In this document: positions 35,595 to 49,462 of the stretch, piece by piece
How the letters are laid out: each line of letters begins with the position of its first letter
How positions within the stretch are numbered: position 1 is the first letter of the stretch
From: Calliopsis andreniformis
Lineage: Eukaryota; Arthropoda; Insecta; Hymenoptera; Andrenidae
Length of the DNA stretch: 64,000 nt
Direction: 5' to 3'
NCBI RefSeq assembly: GCF_051401765.1
Contig: NW_027480423.1
Span: 12,276,001 to 12,340,000 of the forward strand
Translations under genes and position numbers: made by a program
Notes under the pieces: generated by a model
The model's input: the letters and a program-made list of their open reading frames with translations, nothing else
Databases searched by the model: none
Told to the model about the DNA's origin: nothing

Positions 35595-37420
35595 GTTTTA
35601 TACGATGGAAAAACTGTTGTATTTATATTGTATTTTATACTTCTGGCGTTGACTTCTAAGGCACTAACGATTCGATCTGGTGGAGCAACGCCCTAGAGTG
35701 AAGCCTAGGTTGCCCGGAACGTAGATTTGGCCATCACTTTCAAACTGGTTGCAATTATTCCTGTTATATGATGGAAACACTGTTGTATTTTTATTGCATT
35801 TTATGCTTCGGGCGTTGACTTCTGAGGCCCTAACTATTCAATCTGTTGGAGCAACGCCAAAGGGTGAAGCCTAGCTTGCTCGGAAAGTAGAAATGACCAT
35901 AAGTTTCATACTTGTTGCAATTATTCGTTTTATACGATGGAAAAGCTGTTGTATTTATATTGTATTTTATGCTTCTGGCGTTGACTTCTAAGGCACTAAC
36001 TATTCGATCTGGTGGAGCAACGCCCTAGAGTGAAGGCTAGGTTACCCGGAACGTAGAATTGGCCATCACTTTCATACTGGTTGCAATTATTCCTGTTATA
36101 TGATTGAAACACTATTGTATTTTTTTTTGCATTTTATGGTTCGGGCGCTGACTTCTAAGGCCCTAACTATTCAATCTGTTGGAGCAACGCCCTAGGGTGA
36201 AGCCTAGGTTGCTCGGAAAGTAGAATGTCCATAAGCTTCATACTGGTTGCAATTATTCGTTTTATACGATGGAAAAACGGTTGTATTTATATTGTATTTT
36301 ATGCTTCTGGCGTTGACTTCTTACGCCGTAACTATTCGGTCTGGTAGAGCAACGCCCTCGAGTGAAACCTAGGTTGCCCGGAACGTAGAATTGGCCATCA
36401 CTTTCAAACTGGTTGCAATTATTCCTGATATATGATGGAAACACTGTTGTATTTTTTTTGCATTTTATGGTTCGGACGTTGACTTCTAAGGCCCTAACTA
36501 TTCAATCTGTTGGACCAACGCCCTAGGGTGAAGCCTAGGTTGCTCGGAAAGTAGAAATGACCATAAGTTTCATACTGGTTGTAATTATTCGTTTTATACG
36601 ATGGAAAAACTGTTGTATTTATATTGTATTTTATGCTTCTGGCGTTGACTTCTAAGGCACTAACTATTCGATCTGGTGGAGCAAAGCCCTAGAGTGAAGG
36701 CTAGGTTGCCCGGAACGTAGAATTGGCCATCACTTTCAAACTGGTTGCAATTATTCCTGTTATATGATGGATACACTGTTGTATTGTTATTGCATTTTAT
36801 GCTTCGGGCGTTGACTTCTGAGGCCCTAACTATTCAATCCGTTGGAGCAACGCCCTAGGGTGAAGCCTACCTTGCACGGAAAGTAGAAATGACCATAAGT
36901 TTCATTCTGGTTGCAGTTACTCGTTTTATACGATGGAAAAACTGTTGTATCTTTATGGCATTTTATGCTTCTGGCGTTGACTTCTAAGGCACTAACTATT
37001 CGATCTGGTGGAGCAACGCCCTAGAGTGAAGCCTAGGTTGCCCGGAAGGTAGAATTGGCCATCACTTCCAAACTGGTTGCAATTATTCGTTTTATGCGAT
37101 GGAAAAACTGTTGTATTTATATTGTATTTTATGCTTCTGACGTTGACTTCTAAGGCGCTAACTATTCGATCTGGTGGAGCGACGCCCTAGAGTGAAGCCT
37201 AGGTTGCCCGGAACGTAGGATTGGCCATCACTTTCAAACTGGTTGCAATTATTCCTGTTATATGATGGAAACACTGTTGTATTTTTATTGCATTTTATGC
37301 TTCGGGCGTTGGCTTCTAAGGCCCTAACTATTCAGTCTGTTGGAGCAACGCCCTAGGGTGATGCCTAGCTTGCTCGGAAAGTAGAAATGTCCATAAGTTT
37401 CATACTGGTTGCAATTATTC

Positions 37421-38590
37421 GGTTTATACGATCGAAAAACTGTTGTATTTATATTGTATTTTATGCTTCTGGCGTTGACTTCTAAGGCCCTAGCTGTTCG
37501 ATCTAGTGGAGCAACGCCGTTGAGTGAAGCCTAGGTTGCCCGGAAGGTAGAATTGGCCATCACTTTCAAACTGGTTGCAATTATCCGTTTTATACGATGG
37601 AAAAGCTGTTGTATTTATATTGTATTTTATGCTTCTGGCGTTGACTTCTAAGGCACTAACTATTCGATCTGGTGGAGCAACGCCCTAGAGTGAAGCCCAG
37701 GTTGCCCGGACCGTAGAATTGGCCATCACTTTCAAACTGGTTGCAATTATTCCTGTTATACGATGGAAACACAGTTGTATTTTTATTGCATTTTATGCTT
37801 CGGGCGTTGACATCTAAGGCCCTAACACCTCAATCTGTTGGAACAACGCCCTAGGGTGAAGCCTAGGTTGCTCGGAAAGTAGAAATGACCATAAGTTTCA
37901 TACTGGTTGCAATTATTCGTTTTATACGATGGAAAAACTGTTGTATTTATATTGTATTTTATGCTTCTGGCGTTGACTTCTAAGACCCTAGCTGTTCGAT
38001 CTAGTGGAGCAACGCCGTTGAGTGAAGCCTAGGTTGCCCGGAAGGTAGAATTGGCCATCACTTTCAAACTGGTTGCAATTACTCGTTTTATACGATGGAA
38101 AAGCTGTTGTATTTATATCGTATTTTATGCTTTTGGCGTTGACTTCTAAGGCACTAACTATTCGATCTGGTGGAGCAACACCCTAGAGTGAAGCCTAGGT
38201 TGCCCGGAACGTAGAATTGGCCATCACTTTCAAACTGGTTGCAATTATCCCTGTTATATGATGGAAACACTGTTGTATTTTTTTTGCATTTGATGGTTCG
38301 CGCGTTGACTTCTAAGGCCCTAACTATTCAATCTGTTGGAGCAACGCCCTAGGGTGAAGCCCAGGTTGCTCGGAAAGTAGAAATGACCATAAGTTTCATA
38401 CTGGTTGCAATTATTCGTTTTATACGATGGAAAAGCTGTTGTATTTATATTGTATTTTATGCTTCTGGCATTGACTTCTAAGGCACTAACTATTCGATCT
38501 GGTGGAGCAACGCCCAAGAGTGAAGCCTAGGTTGCCCGGAACGTAGAATTGGCCATCACTTTCAAACTGGTTGCAATTATTCCTGTTATA
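37421..38590. repeat. 1.2-kb block repeated at 42234-43400 (offset 4813 bp)
   Basis: The block begins at CGGTTTATACGATCGAAAAAC, runs through TTGCAATTATCCG, AACACCTC with GGAACAACG, AAGACCCTAGCTG, GCAACACCCTAG, TTATCCCTG, GGCATTGACTTC and CCCAAGAGTG, and resembles the 20.7-22.2 kb stretch of the left domain. It is an island of left-domain sequence within the right domain. Confidence 0.78.
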
Positions 38591-41500
38591 TGATGGAAAC
38601 ACTGTTGTATTTTAATTGCATTTTATGCTTCGGGCGTTGACTTCTAAGGCCCTAACTATTCAATCTGTTGGAGCAACGCCCTAGGGTGAAGCCTAGGTTG
38701 CTCGGAAAGTAGAATGTACATAAGCTTCATACTGGTTGCAATTATTCGTTTTATACGATGGAAAAACTGTTGTATTTATATTGTATTTTATGCTTCTGGC
38801 GTTGACTTCTAAGGCACTAACTATTCGATCTGGTGGAGCAACGCCCTAGAGTGAAGCCTAGGTTGCCCGGAACGTAGAATTGGCCATCACTTTCAAACTG
38901 TTTGCAATTATTCCTGTTATATGATGGAAACACTGTTGTATTTTTATTGCATTTTATGCTTCGGGCGTTGACTTCTGAGGCCCTAACTATTCAATCTGTT
39001 GGTGCAACGCCCTAGGGTGAAGCCCAGGTTGCTCGGAAAGTAGAAATGACCATAAGTTTCATACTGGTTGCAATTATTCGTTTTATACGATGGAAAAGCT
39101 GTTGTATTTATATTGTATTTTATGCTTCTGGCGTTGACTTCTAAGGCACTAACTATTCGATCTGGTGGAGCAACGCCCTAGAGTGGAGCCTAGGTTGCCC
39201 GGAACGTAGAATTGGCCATCACTTTCAAACTGGTTGCAATTATTCCTGTTATATGATGGAAACACAGTTGTATTTATATTGCATTTTATGCTTCGGGCGT
39301 TGACATCTAAGGCCCTAACACCTCAATCTGTTGGAGCAATGCCCTAGGGTGAAGCCTAGGTTGCTCGGAAAGCAGAAATGACCATAAGTTTCATACTGGT
39401 TGCAATTATTCGTTTTATACGATGGAAAAACTGTTGTATTTATATTGTATTTTATGCTTCTGGCGTTGACTTCTGAGGCCCTAGCTGTTCGATCTAGTGG
39501 AGCAACGCCGTAGAGTGAAGCCTAGGTTGCCCGGAAGGTAGAATTGGCCATCACTTTCAAACTGGTTGCAATTACTCGTTTTATACGATGGAAAAGCTGT
39601 TGTATTTATATCGTTTTTTATGCTTTTGGCGTTGACTTCTTAGGCCGTAACTATTCGGTCTGGTGGAGCAACGCCCTGGAGTGAAACCTAGGTTGCCAGG
39701 AACGTAGAATTGGCCATCACTTTCAAACTGGTTTCAATTATTCCTGTTATATGATGGAAACACAGTTGTATTTTTTTTGCATTTTATGGTTCGGGCGTTG
39801 ACTTCTAAGGCCCTAACTATTCAATCTGTTGGAGCAACGTCCTAGGGTGAGGCCTAGGTTGCTCGGAAAGTAGAAATGACCATAAGTTTCATACTGGTTG
39901 CAATTATTCGTTTTATACGATGGAAAAACTGTTGTATTTATATTGTATTTTATGCTTCTGGCGTTGACTTCTAAGGCACTAACTATTCGATCTGGTGGAG
40001 CAACGCCCTAGAGTGAAGCCTAGGTTGCCCGGAAGGTAGAATTGGCCATCGCTTTCAAACTGGTTGCAATTATTCGTTTTATACGATGGAAAAACTGTTG
40101 TATTTATATTGTATTTTATACTTCTGGCGTTGACTTCTAAGGCACTAACGATTCGATCTGGTGGAGCAACGCCCTAGAGTGAAGCCTAGGTTGCCCGGAA
40201 CGTAGATTTGGCCATCACTTTCAAACTGGTTGCAATTATTCCTGTTATATGATGGAAACACTGTTGTATTTTTATTGCATTTTATGCTTCGGGCGTTGAC
40301 TTCTGAGGCCCTAACTATTCAATCTGTTGGAGCAACGCCAAAGGGTGAAGCCTAGCTTGCTCGGAAAGTAGAAATGACCATAAGTTTCATACTGGTTGCA
40401 ATTATTCGTTTTATACGATGGAAAAGCTGTTGTATTTATATTGTATTTTATGATTCTGGCGTTGACTTCTAAGGCACTAACTATTCGATCTGGTGGAGCA
40501 ACGCCCTAGAGTGAAGGCTAGGTTACCCGGAACGTAGAATTGGCCATCACTTTCATACTGGTTGCAATTATTCCTGTTATATGATTGAAACACTGTTGGA
40601 TTTTTTTTTGCATTTTATGGTTCGGGCGCTGACTTCTAAGGCCCTAACTATTCAATCTGTTGGAGCAACGCCCTAGGGTGAAGCCTAGGTTGCTCGGAAA
40701 GTAGAATGTCCATAAGCTTCATACTGGTTGCAATTATTCGTTTTATACGATGGAAAAACGGTTGTATTTATATTGTATTTTATGCTTCTGGCGTTGACTT
40801 CTTACGCCGTAACTATTCGGTCTGGTAGAGCAACGCCCTCGAGTGAAACCTAGGTTGCCCGGAACGTAGAATTGGCCATCACTTTCAAACTGGTTGCAAT
40901 TACTCCTGATATATGATGGAAACACTGTTGTATTTTTTTTGCATTTTATGGTTCGGGCGTTGACTTCTAAGGCCCTAACTATTCAATCTGTTGGACCAAC
41001 GCCCTAGGGTGAAGCCTAGGTTGCTCGGAAAGTAGAAATGACCATAAGTTTCATACTGGTTGTAATAATTCGTTTTATACGATGGAAAAACTGTTGTATT
41101 TATATTGTATTTTATGCTTCTGGCGTTGACTTCTAAGGCACTAACTATTCGATCTGGTGGAGCAAAGCCCTAGAGTGAAGGCTAGGTTGCCTGGAACGTA
41201 GAATTGGCCATCACTTTCAAACTGGTTGCAATTATTCCTGTTATATGATGGATACAATGTTGTATTGTTATTGCATTTTATGCTTCGGGCGTTGACTTCT
41301 GAGGCCCTAACTATTCAATCCGTTGGAGCTACGCCCTAGGGTGAAGCCTAGCTTGCACGGAAAGTAGAAATGACCATAAGTTTCATTCTGGTTGCAGTTA
41401 CTCGTTTTATACGATGGAAAAACTGTAGTATCTTTATGGCATTTTATGCTTCTGGCGTTGACTTCTAAGGCACTAACTATTCGATCTGGTGGAGCAACGC

Positions 41501-41992
41501 CCTAGAGTGAAGCCTAGGTTGCCCGGAAGGTAGAATTGGCCATCACTTCCAAACTGGTTGCAATTATTCGTTTTATGCGATGGAAAAACTGTTGTATTTA
41601 TATTGTATTTTATGCTTCTGACGTTGACTTCTAAGGCACTAACTATTCGATCTGGTAGAGCGACACCCTAGAGTGAAGCCTAGGTTGCCCGGAACGTAGG
41701 ATTGGCCATCACTTTCAAACTGGTTGCAATTATTCCTGTTATATGATGGAAACACTGTTGTATTTTTATTGCATTTTATGCTTCGGGCGTTGGCTTCTAC
41801 GGCCCTAACTATTCAGTCTGTTGGAGCAACGCCCTAGGGTGATGCCTAGCTTGCTCGGAAAGTAGAAATGTCCATAAGTTTCATACTGGTTGCAATTATT
41901 CGTTTTATACGATGGAAAAGCTGTTGTATTTATATTGTACTTTATGCCTCAGGCGTTGACTTCTAAGGCACTAACTATTCGATCTGGTGGAG
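38517..41992. repeat. 3.5-kb block, copy 1 (partner 46318-49462)
   Basis: This starts with the rare TTTTAATTGCATTTTATGC and AGAATGTACATAAGC units and ends at GATCTGGTGGAGC. The offset to the partner is 7801 bp up to about 38.85 kb and 7469 bp from 39182 onward, so the partner lacks exactly one 332-bp dimer. Shared marks on both sides of the gap are CTAGAGTGGAGCC, TTTATATTGCATTTTATGC, TCGTTTTTTATGC, GGTTGCCAGGAACG, CTGTTGGATTTTT and ATGTTGTATTGTT. Confidence 0.87.
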
Positions 41993-42394
41993 CAAAGCCC
42001 TAGAGTGAAGGCTAGGTTGCCCGGAACGTAGAATTGGCCATCACTTTCAAACTGGTTGCAATTATTCCTGTTATACGATGGAAACACAGTTGTATTTTTA
42101 TTGCATTTTATGCTTCGGGCGTTGACATCTAAGGCCCTAACACCTCAATCTGTTGGAGCAACGCCCTAGGGTGAAGCCTAGGTTGCTCGGAAAGTAGAAA
42201 TGACCATATGTTTCATACTGGTTGCAATTATTCGGTTTATACGATCGAAAAACTGTTGTATTTATATTGTATTTTATGCTTCTGGCGTTGACTTCTAAGG
42301 CCCTAGCTGTTCGATCTAGTGGAGCAACGCCGCTGAGTGAAGCCTAGGTTGCCCGGAAGGTAGAATTGGCCATCACTTTCAAACTGGTTGCAAT

Positions 42395-45300
42395 TATCCG
42401 TTTTATACGATGGAAAAGCTGTTGTATTTATATTGTATTTTATGCTTCTGGCGTTGACTTCTAAGGCACTAACTATTCGATCTGGTGGAGCAACGCCCTA
42501 GAGTGAAGCCTAGGTTGCCCGGAACGTAGAATTGGCCATCACTTTCAAACTGGTTGCAATTATTCCTGTTATACGATGGAAACACAGTTGTATTTTTATT
42601 GCATTTTATGCTTCGGGCGTTGACATCTAAGGCCCTAACACCTCAATCTGTTGGAACAACGCCCTAGGGTGAAGCCTAGGTTGCTCGGAAAGTAGAAATG
42701 ACCATAAGTTTCATACTGGTTGCAATTATTCGTTTTATACGATGGAAAAACTGTTGTATTTATATTGTATTTTATGCTTCTGGCGTTGACTTCTAAGACC
42801 CTAGCTGTTCGATCTAGTGGAGCAACGCCGTTGAGTGAAGCCTAGGTTGCCCGGAAGGTAGAATTGGCCATCACTTTCAAACTGGTTGCAATTACTCGTT
42901 TTATACGATGGAAAAGCTGTTGTATTTATATCGTATTTTATGCTTTTGGCGTTGACTTCTAAGGCACTAACTATTCGATCTGGTGGAGCAACACCCTAGA
43001 GTGAAGCCTAGGTTGCCCGGAACGTAGAATTGGCCATCACTTTCAAACTGGTTGCAATTATCCCTGTTATATGATGGAAACACTGTTGTATTTTTTTTGC
43101 ATTTGATTGTTCGGGCGTTGACTTCTAAGGCCCTAACTATTCAATCTGTTGGAGCAACGCCCTAGGGTGAAGCCCAGGTTGCTCGGAAAGTAGAAATGAC
43201 CATAAGTTTCATACTGGTTGCAATTATTCGTTTTATACGATGGAAAAGCTGTTGTATTTATATTGTATTTTATGCTTCTGGCATTGACTTCTAAGGCACT
43301 AACTATTCGATCTGGTGGAGCAACGCCCAAGAGTGAAGCCTAGGTTGCCCGGAACGTAGAATTGGCCATCACTTTCAAACTGGTTGCAATTATTCCTGTT
43401 ATATGATGGAAACGCAGTTGTATTTTTATTGCATTTTATGCTTCGGGCGTTGACATCTAAGGCCCTAACACCTCAATCTGTTGGAGCAACGCCCTAGGGT
43501 GAAGCCTAGGTTGCTCGGAAAGTAGAAATGACCATAAGTTTCATACTGGTTGCAATTATTCGTTTTATACGATGGAAAAACTGTTGTATTTATATTGTAT
43601 TTTATGCTTCTGGCATTGACTTCTAAGGCCCTAGCTGTTCGATCTAGTGGAGCAACGCCGTAGAGTGAAGCCTAGGTTGCCCGGAAGGTAGAATTGGCCA
43701 TCACTTTCAAACTGGTTGCAATTACTCGTTTTATACGATGGAAAAGCTGTTGTATATATATCGTATTTTATGCTTTTGGCGTTGACTTCTTAGGCCGTAA
43801 CTATTCGGTCTGGTGGAGCAACGCCCTGGAGTGAAACCTAGGTTGCCCGGAACGTAGAATTGGCCATCACTTTCAAACTGGTTGCAATTATTCCTGTTAT
43901 ATGATGGAAACACAGTTGTATTTTTTTTGCATTTTATGGTTCGGGCGTTGGCTTCTAAGGCCCTAACTATTCAATCTGTTGGAGCAACGTCCTAGGGTGA
44001 GGCCTATGTTGCTCGGAAAGTAGAAATGACCATAAGTTTCATTCTGGTTGCAATTATTCGTTTTATACGATGGAAAAGCTGTTGTATTTATATTGTATTT
44101 TATGCTTCTGGCGTTGACTTCTCAGGCACTAACTATTCGATCTGGTGGAGCAACGCCCTAGAGTGAAGTCTAGGTTGCCCGGAACGTAGAATTGGCCATC
44201 ACTTTCAAACTGGTTGCAATTATTCCTGTTATACGATGGAAACACAGTTGTATTTTTATTGCATTTTATGCTTCGGGCGTTGACATCTAAGGCCCTAACA
44301 CCTCAATCTGTTGGAGCAACGCCCTAGGGTGAAGCCTAGGTTGCTCGGAAAGTAGAAATGACCATAAGTTTCATACTGGTTGCAATTATTCGTTTTATAC
44401 GATGGAAAAACTGTTGTATTTATATTGTATTTTATGCTTCTGGCGTTGACTTCTAAGACCCTAGCTGTTCGATCTAGTGGAGCAACGCCGTTGAGTGAAG
44501 CCTAGGTTGCCCGGAAGGTAGAATTGGCCATCACTTTCAAACTGGTTGCAATTACTCGTTTTATACGATGGAAAAGCTGTTGTATTTATATCGTATTTTA
44601 TGCTTTTGGCGTTGACTTCTAAGGCACTAACTATTCGATCTGGTGGAGCAACACCCTAGAGTGAAGCCTAGGTTGCCCGGAACGTAGAATTGGCCATCAC
44701 TTTCAAACTGGTTGCAATTATCCCTGTTATATGATGGAAACACTGTTGTATTTTTTTTGCATTTGATTGTTCGGGCGTTGACTTCTAAGGCCCTAACTAT
44801 TCAATCTGTTGGAGCAACGCCCTAGGGTGAAGCCCAGGTTGCTCGGAAAGTAGAAATGACCATAAGTTTCATACTGGTTGCAATTATTCGTTTTATACGA
44901 TGGAAAAGCTGTTGTATTTATATTGTATTTTATGCTTCTGGCATTGACTTCTAAGGCACTAACTATTCGATCTGGTGGAGCAACGCCCAAGAGTGAAGCC
45001 TAGGTTGCCCGGAACGTAGAATTGGCCATCACTTTCAAACTGGTTGCAATTATTCCTGTTATATGATGGAAACGCAGTTGTATTTTTATTGCATTTTATG
45101 CTTCGGGCGTTGACATCTAAGGCCCTAACACCTCAATCTGTTGGAGCAACGCCCTAGGGTGAAGCCTAGGTTGCTCGGAAAGTAGAAATGACCATAAGTT
45201 TCATACTGGTTGCAATTATTCGTTTTATACGATGGAAAAACTGTTGTATTTATATTGTATTTTATGCTTCTGGCATTGACTTCTAAGGCCCTAGCTGTTC

Positions 45301-46062
45301 GATCTAGTGGAGCAACGCCGTAGAGTGAAGCCTAGGTTGCCCGGAAGGTAGAATTGGCCATCACTTTCAAACTGGTTGCAATTACTCGTTTTATACGATG
45401 GAAAAGCTGTTGTATATATATCGTATTTTATGCTTTTGGCGTTGACTTCTTAGGCCGTAACTATTCGGTCTGGTGGAGCAACGCCCTGGAGTGAAACCTA
45501 GGTTGCCCGGAACGTAGAATTGGCCATCACTTTCAAACTGGTTGCAATTATTCCTGTTATATGATGGAAACACAGTTGTATTTTTTTTGCATTTTATGGT
45601 TCGGGCGTTGGCTTCTAAGGCCCTAACTATTCAATCTGTTGGAGCAACGTCCTAGGGTGAGGCCTATGTTGCTCGGAAAGTAGAAATGACCATAAGTTTC
45701 ATTCTGGTTGCAATTATTCGTTTTATACGATGGAAAAGCTGTTGTATTTATATTGTATTTTATGCTTCTGGCGTTGACTTCTCAGGCACTAACTATTCGA
45801 TCTGGTGGAGCAACGCCCTAGAGTGAAGTCTAGGTTGCCCGGAACGTAGAATTGGCCATCACTTTCAAACTGGTTGCAATTATTCCTGTTATACGATGGA
45901 AACACAGTTGTATTTTTATTGCATTTTATGCTTCGGGCGTTGACATCTAAGGCCCTAACACCTCAATCTGTTGGAGCAACGCCCTAGGGTGAAGCCTAGG
46001 TTGCTCGGAAAGTAGAAATGACCATAAGTTTCATACTGGTTGCAATTATTCGTTTTATACGA
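42395..46062. repeat. 10-monomer tandem repeat, 1660-bp unit, about 2.2 copies
   Basis: Sequence at 42395-44402 matches 44055-46062 at a constant offset of 1660 bp. Paired marks are TTTGATTGTTCGGGCG (43104 and 44764), GGCATTGACTTC, TTGTATATATATCG (43750 and 45410), GAAACGCAGTTG and GTGAGGCCTATGTTG. Differences gather at the left end (GGAACAACG against GGAGCAACG, CTAAGG against CTCAGG). The repeat ends where 46062 meets ATCGAGAAACTG. It sits between the two copies of the 3.5-kb block. Confidence 0.87.
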
Positions 46063-46317
46063 TCGAGAAACTGTTGTATTTATATTGTATTTTATGCTTC
46101 TGGCGTTGACTTCAAAGGCACTAACTATTCGATCTGGTGGAGCAACGCCCTAGAGTGAAGCCTAGGTTGCCCGGAAGGTAGAATTGGCCATCACGTTCAA
46201 ACTGGTTGCAATTATTCGTTTTATACGATGGAAAAACTGTTGTATTTATATTGTATTTTATACTTCTGGCGTTGACTTCTAAGGCAATTACTATTCGATC
46301 TGGTGGAGCAACGCCCT

Positions 46318-49300
46318 AGAGTGAAGCCTAGGTTGCCCGGAACGTAGAATTGGCCATCACTTTCAAACTGGTTGCAATTATTCCTGTTATATGATGGAAA
46401 CACTGTTGTATTTTAATTGCATTTTATGCTTCGGGCGTTGACTTCTAAGGCCCTAACTATTCAATCTGTTGGAGCAACGCCCTAGGGTGAAGCCTAGGTT
46501 GCTCGGAAAGTAGAATGTACATAAGCTTCATACTGGTTGCAATTATTCGTTTTATACGATGGAAAAACTGTTGTATTTATATTGTATTTTATGCTTCTGG
46601 CGTTGACTTCTAAGGCACTAACTATTCGATCTGGTGGAGCAACGCCCTAGAGTGGAGCCTAGGTTGCCCGGAACGTAGAATTGGCCATCACTTTCAAACT
46701 GGTTGCAATTATTCCTGTTATATGATGGAAACACAGTTGTATTTATATTGCATTTTATGCTTCGGGCGTTGACATCTAAGGCCCTAACACCTCAATCTGT
46801 TGGAGCAATGCCCTAGGGTGAAGCCTAGGTTGCTCGGAAAGCAGAAATGACCATAAGTTTCATACTGGTTGCAATTATTCGTTTTATACGATGGAAAAAC
46901 TGTTGTATTTATATTGTATTTTATGCTTCTGGCGTTGACTTCTAAGGCCCTAGCTGTTCGATCTAGTGGAGCAACGCCGTAGAGTGAAGCCTAGGTTGCC
47001 CGGAAGGTAGAATTGGCCATCACTTTCAAACTGGTTGCAATTACTCGTTTTATACGATGGAAAAGCTGTTGTATTTATATCGTTTTTTATGCTTTTGGCG
47101 TTGACTTCTTAGGCCGTAACTATTCGGTCTGGTGGAGCAACGCCCTGGAGTGAAACCTAGGTTGCCAGGAACGTAGAATTGGCCATCACTTTCAAACTGG
47201 TTTCAATTATTCCTGTTATATGATGGAAACACAGTTGTATTTTTTTTGCATTTTATGGTTCGGGCGTTGACTTCTAAGGCCCTAACTATTCAATCTGTTG
47301 GAGCAACGTCCTAGGGTGAGGCCTAGGTTGCTCGGAAAGTAGAAATGACCATAAGTTTCATACTGGTTGCAATTATTCGTTTTATACGATGGAAAAACTG
47401 TTGTATTTATATTGTATTTTATGCTTCTGGCGTTGACTTCTAAGGCACTAACTATTCGATCTGGTGGAGCAACGCCCTAGAGTGAAGCCTAGGTTGCCCG
47501 GAAGGTAGAATTGGCCATCGCTTTCAAACTGGTTGCAATTATTCGTTTTATACGATGGAAAAACTGTTGTATTTATATTGTATTTTATACTTCTGGCGTT
47601 GACTTCTAAGGCACTAACGATTCGATCTGGTGGAGCAACGCCCTAGAGTGAAGCCTAGGTTGCCCGGAACGTAGATTTGGCCATCACTTTCAAACTGGTT
47701 GCAATTATTCCTGTTATATGATGGAAACACTGTTGTATTTTTATTGCATTTTATGCTTCGGGCGTTGACTTCTGAGGCCCTAACTATTCAATCTGTTGGT
47801 GCAACGCCAAAGGGTGAAGCCTAGCTTGCTCGGAAAGTAGAAATGACCATAAGTTTCATACTGGTTGCAATTATTCGTTTTATACGATGGAAAAGCTGTT
47901 GTATTTATATTGTATTTTATGATTCTGGCGTTGACTTCTAAGGCACTAACTATTCGATCTGGTGGAGCAACGCCCTAGAGTGAAGGCTAGGTTACCCGGA
48001 ACGTAGAATTGGCCATCACTTTCATACTGGTTGCAATTATTCCTGTTATATGATTGAAACACTGTTGGATTTTTTTTTGCATTTTATGGTTCGGGCGCTG
48101 ACTTCTAAGGCCCTAACTATTCAATCTGTTGGAGCAACGCCCTAGGGTGAAGCCTAGGTTGCTCGGAAAGTAGAATGTCCATAAGCTTCATACTGGTTGC
48201 AATTATTCGTTTTATACGATGGAAAAACGGTTGTATTTATATTGTATTTTATGCTTCTGGCGTTGACTTCTTACGCCGTAACTATTCGGTCTGGTAGAGC
48301 AACGCCCTCGAGTGAAACCTAGGTTGCCCGGAACGTAGAATTGGCCATCACTTTCAAACTGGTTGCAATTACTCCTGATATATGATGGAAACACTGTTGT
48401 ATTTTTTTTGCATTTTATGGTTCGGGCGTTGACTTCTAAGGCCCTAACTATTCAATCTGTTGGACCAACGCCCTAGGGTGAAGCCTAGGTTGCTCGGAAA
48501 GTAGAAATGACCATAAGTTTCATACTGGTTGTAATAATTCGTTTTATACGATGGAAAAACTGTTGTATTTATATTGTATTTTATGCTTCTGGCGTTGACT
48601 TCTAAGGCACTAACTATTCGATCTGGTGGAGCAAAGCCCTAGAGTGAAGGCTAGGTTGCCCGGAACGTAGAATTGGCCATCACTTTCAAACTGGTTGCAA
48701 TTATTCCTGTTATATGATGGATACAATGTTGTATTGTTATTGCATTTTATGCTTCGGGCGTTGACTTCTGAGGCCCTAACTATTCAATCCGTTGGAGCTA
48801 CGCCCTAGGGTGAAGCCTAGCTTGCACGGAAAGTAGAAATGACCATAAGTTTCATTCTGGTTGCAGTTACTCGTTTTATACGATGGAAAAACTGTTGTAT
48901 CTTTATGGCATTTTATGCTTCTGGCGTTGACTTCTAAGGCACTAACTATTCGATCTGGTGGAGCAACGCCCTAGAGTGAAGCCTAGGTTGCCCGGAAGGT
49001 AGAATTGGCCATAACTTCCAAACTGGTTGCAATTATTCGTTTTATGCGATGGAAAAACTGTTGTATTTATATTGTATTTTATGCTTCTGACGTTGACTTC
49101 TAAGGCACTAACTATTCGATCTGTTAGAGCGACACCCTAGAGTGAAGCCTAGGTTGCCCGGAACGTAGGATTGGCCATCACTTTCAAACTGGTTGCAATT
49201 ATTCCTGTTATATGATGGAAACACTGTTGTATTTTTATTGCATTTTATGCTTCGGGCGTTGGCTTCTACGGCCCTAACTATTCAGTCTGTTGGAGCAACG

Positions 49301-49462
49301 CCCTAGGGTGATGCCTAGCTTGCTCGGAAAGTAGAAATGTCCATAAGTTTCATACTGGTTGCAATTATTCGTTTTATACGATGGAAAAGCTGTTGTATTT
49401 ATATTGTACTTTATGCCTCAGGCGTTGACTTCTAAGGCACTAACTATTCGATCTGGTGGAGC
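46318..49462. repeat. 3.5-kb block, copy 2, one dimer shorter
   Basis: This is the partner of 38517-41992, collinear apart from the 332-bp dimer absent near 46.65 kb. It differs by scattered single bases (for example GGTGCAACGCCAAAGG at 47.80 kb and CTGTTAGAGCGACAC at 49.12 kb). From 49463 the sequence follows 24.39-24.87 kb (offset 25067), sharing GCAATAGAGTGATGCC, TTGGAATTATACC and AAGTAGTAATGACC. Confidence 0.87.
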
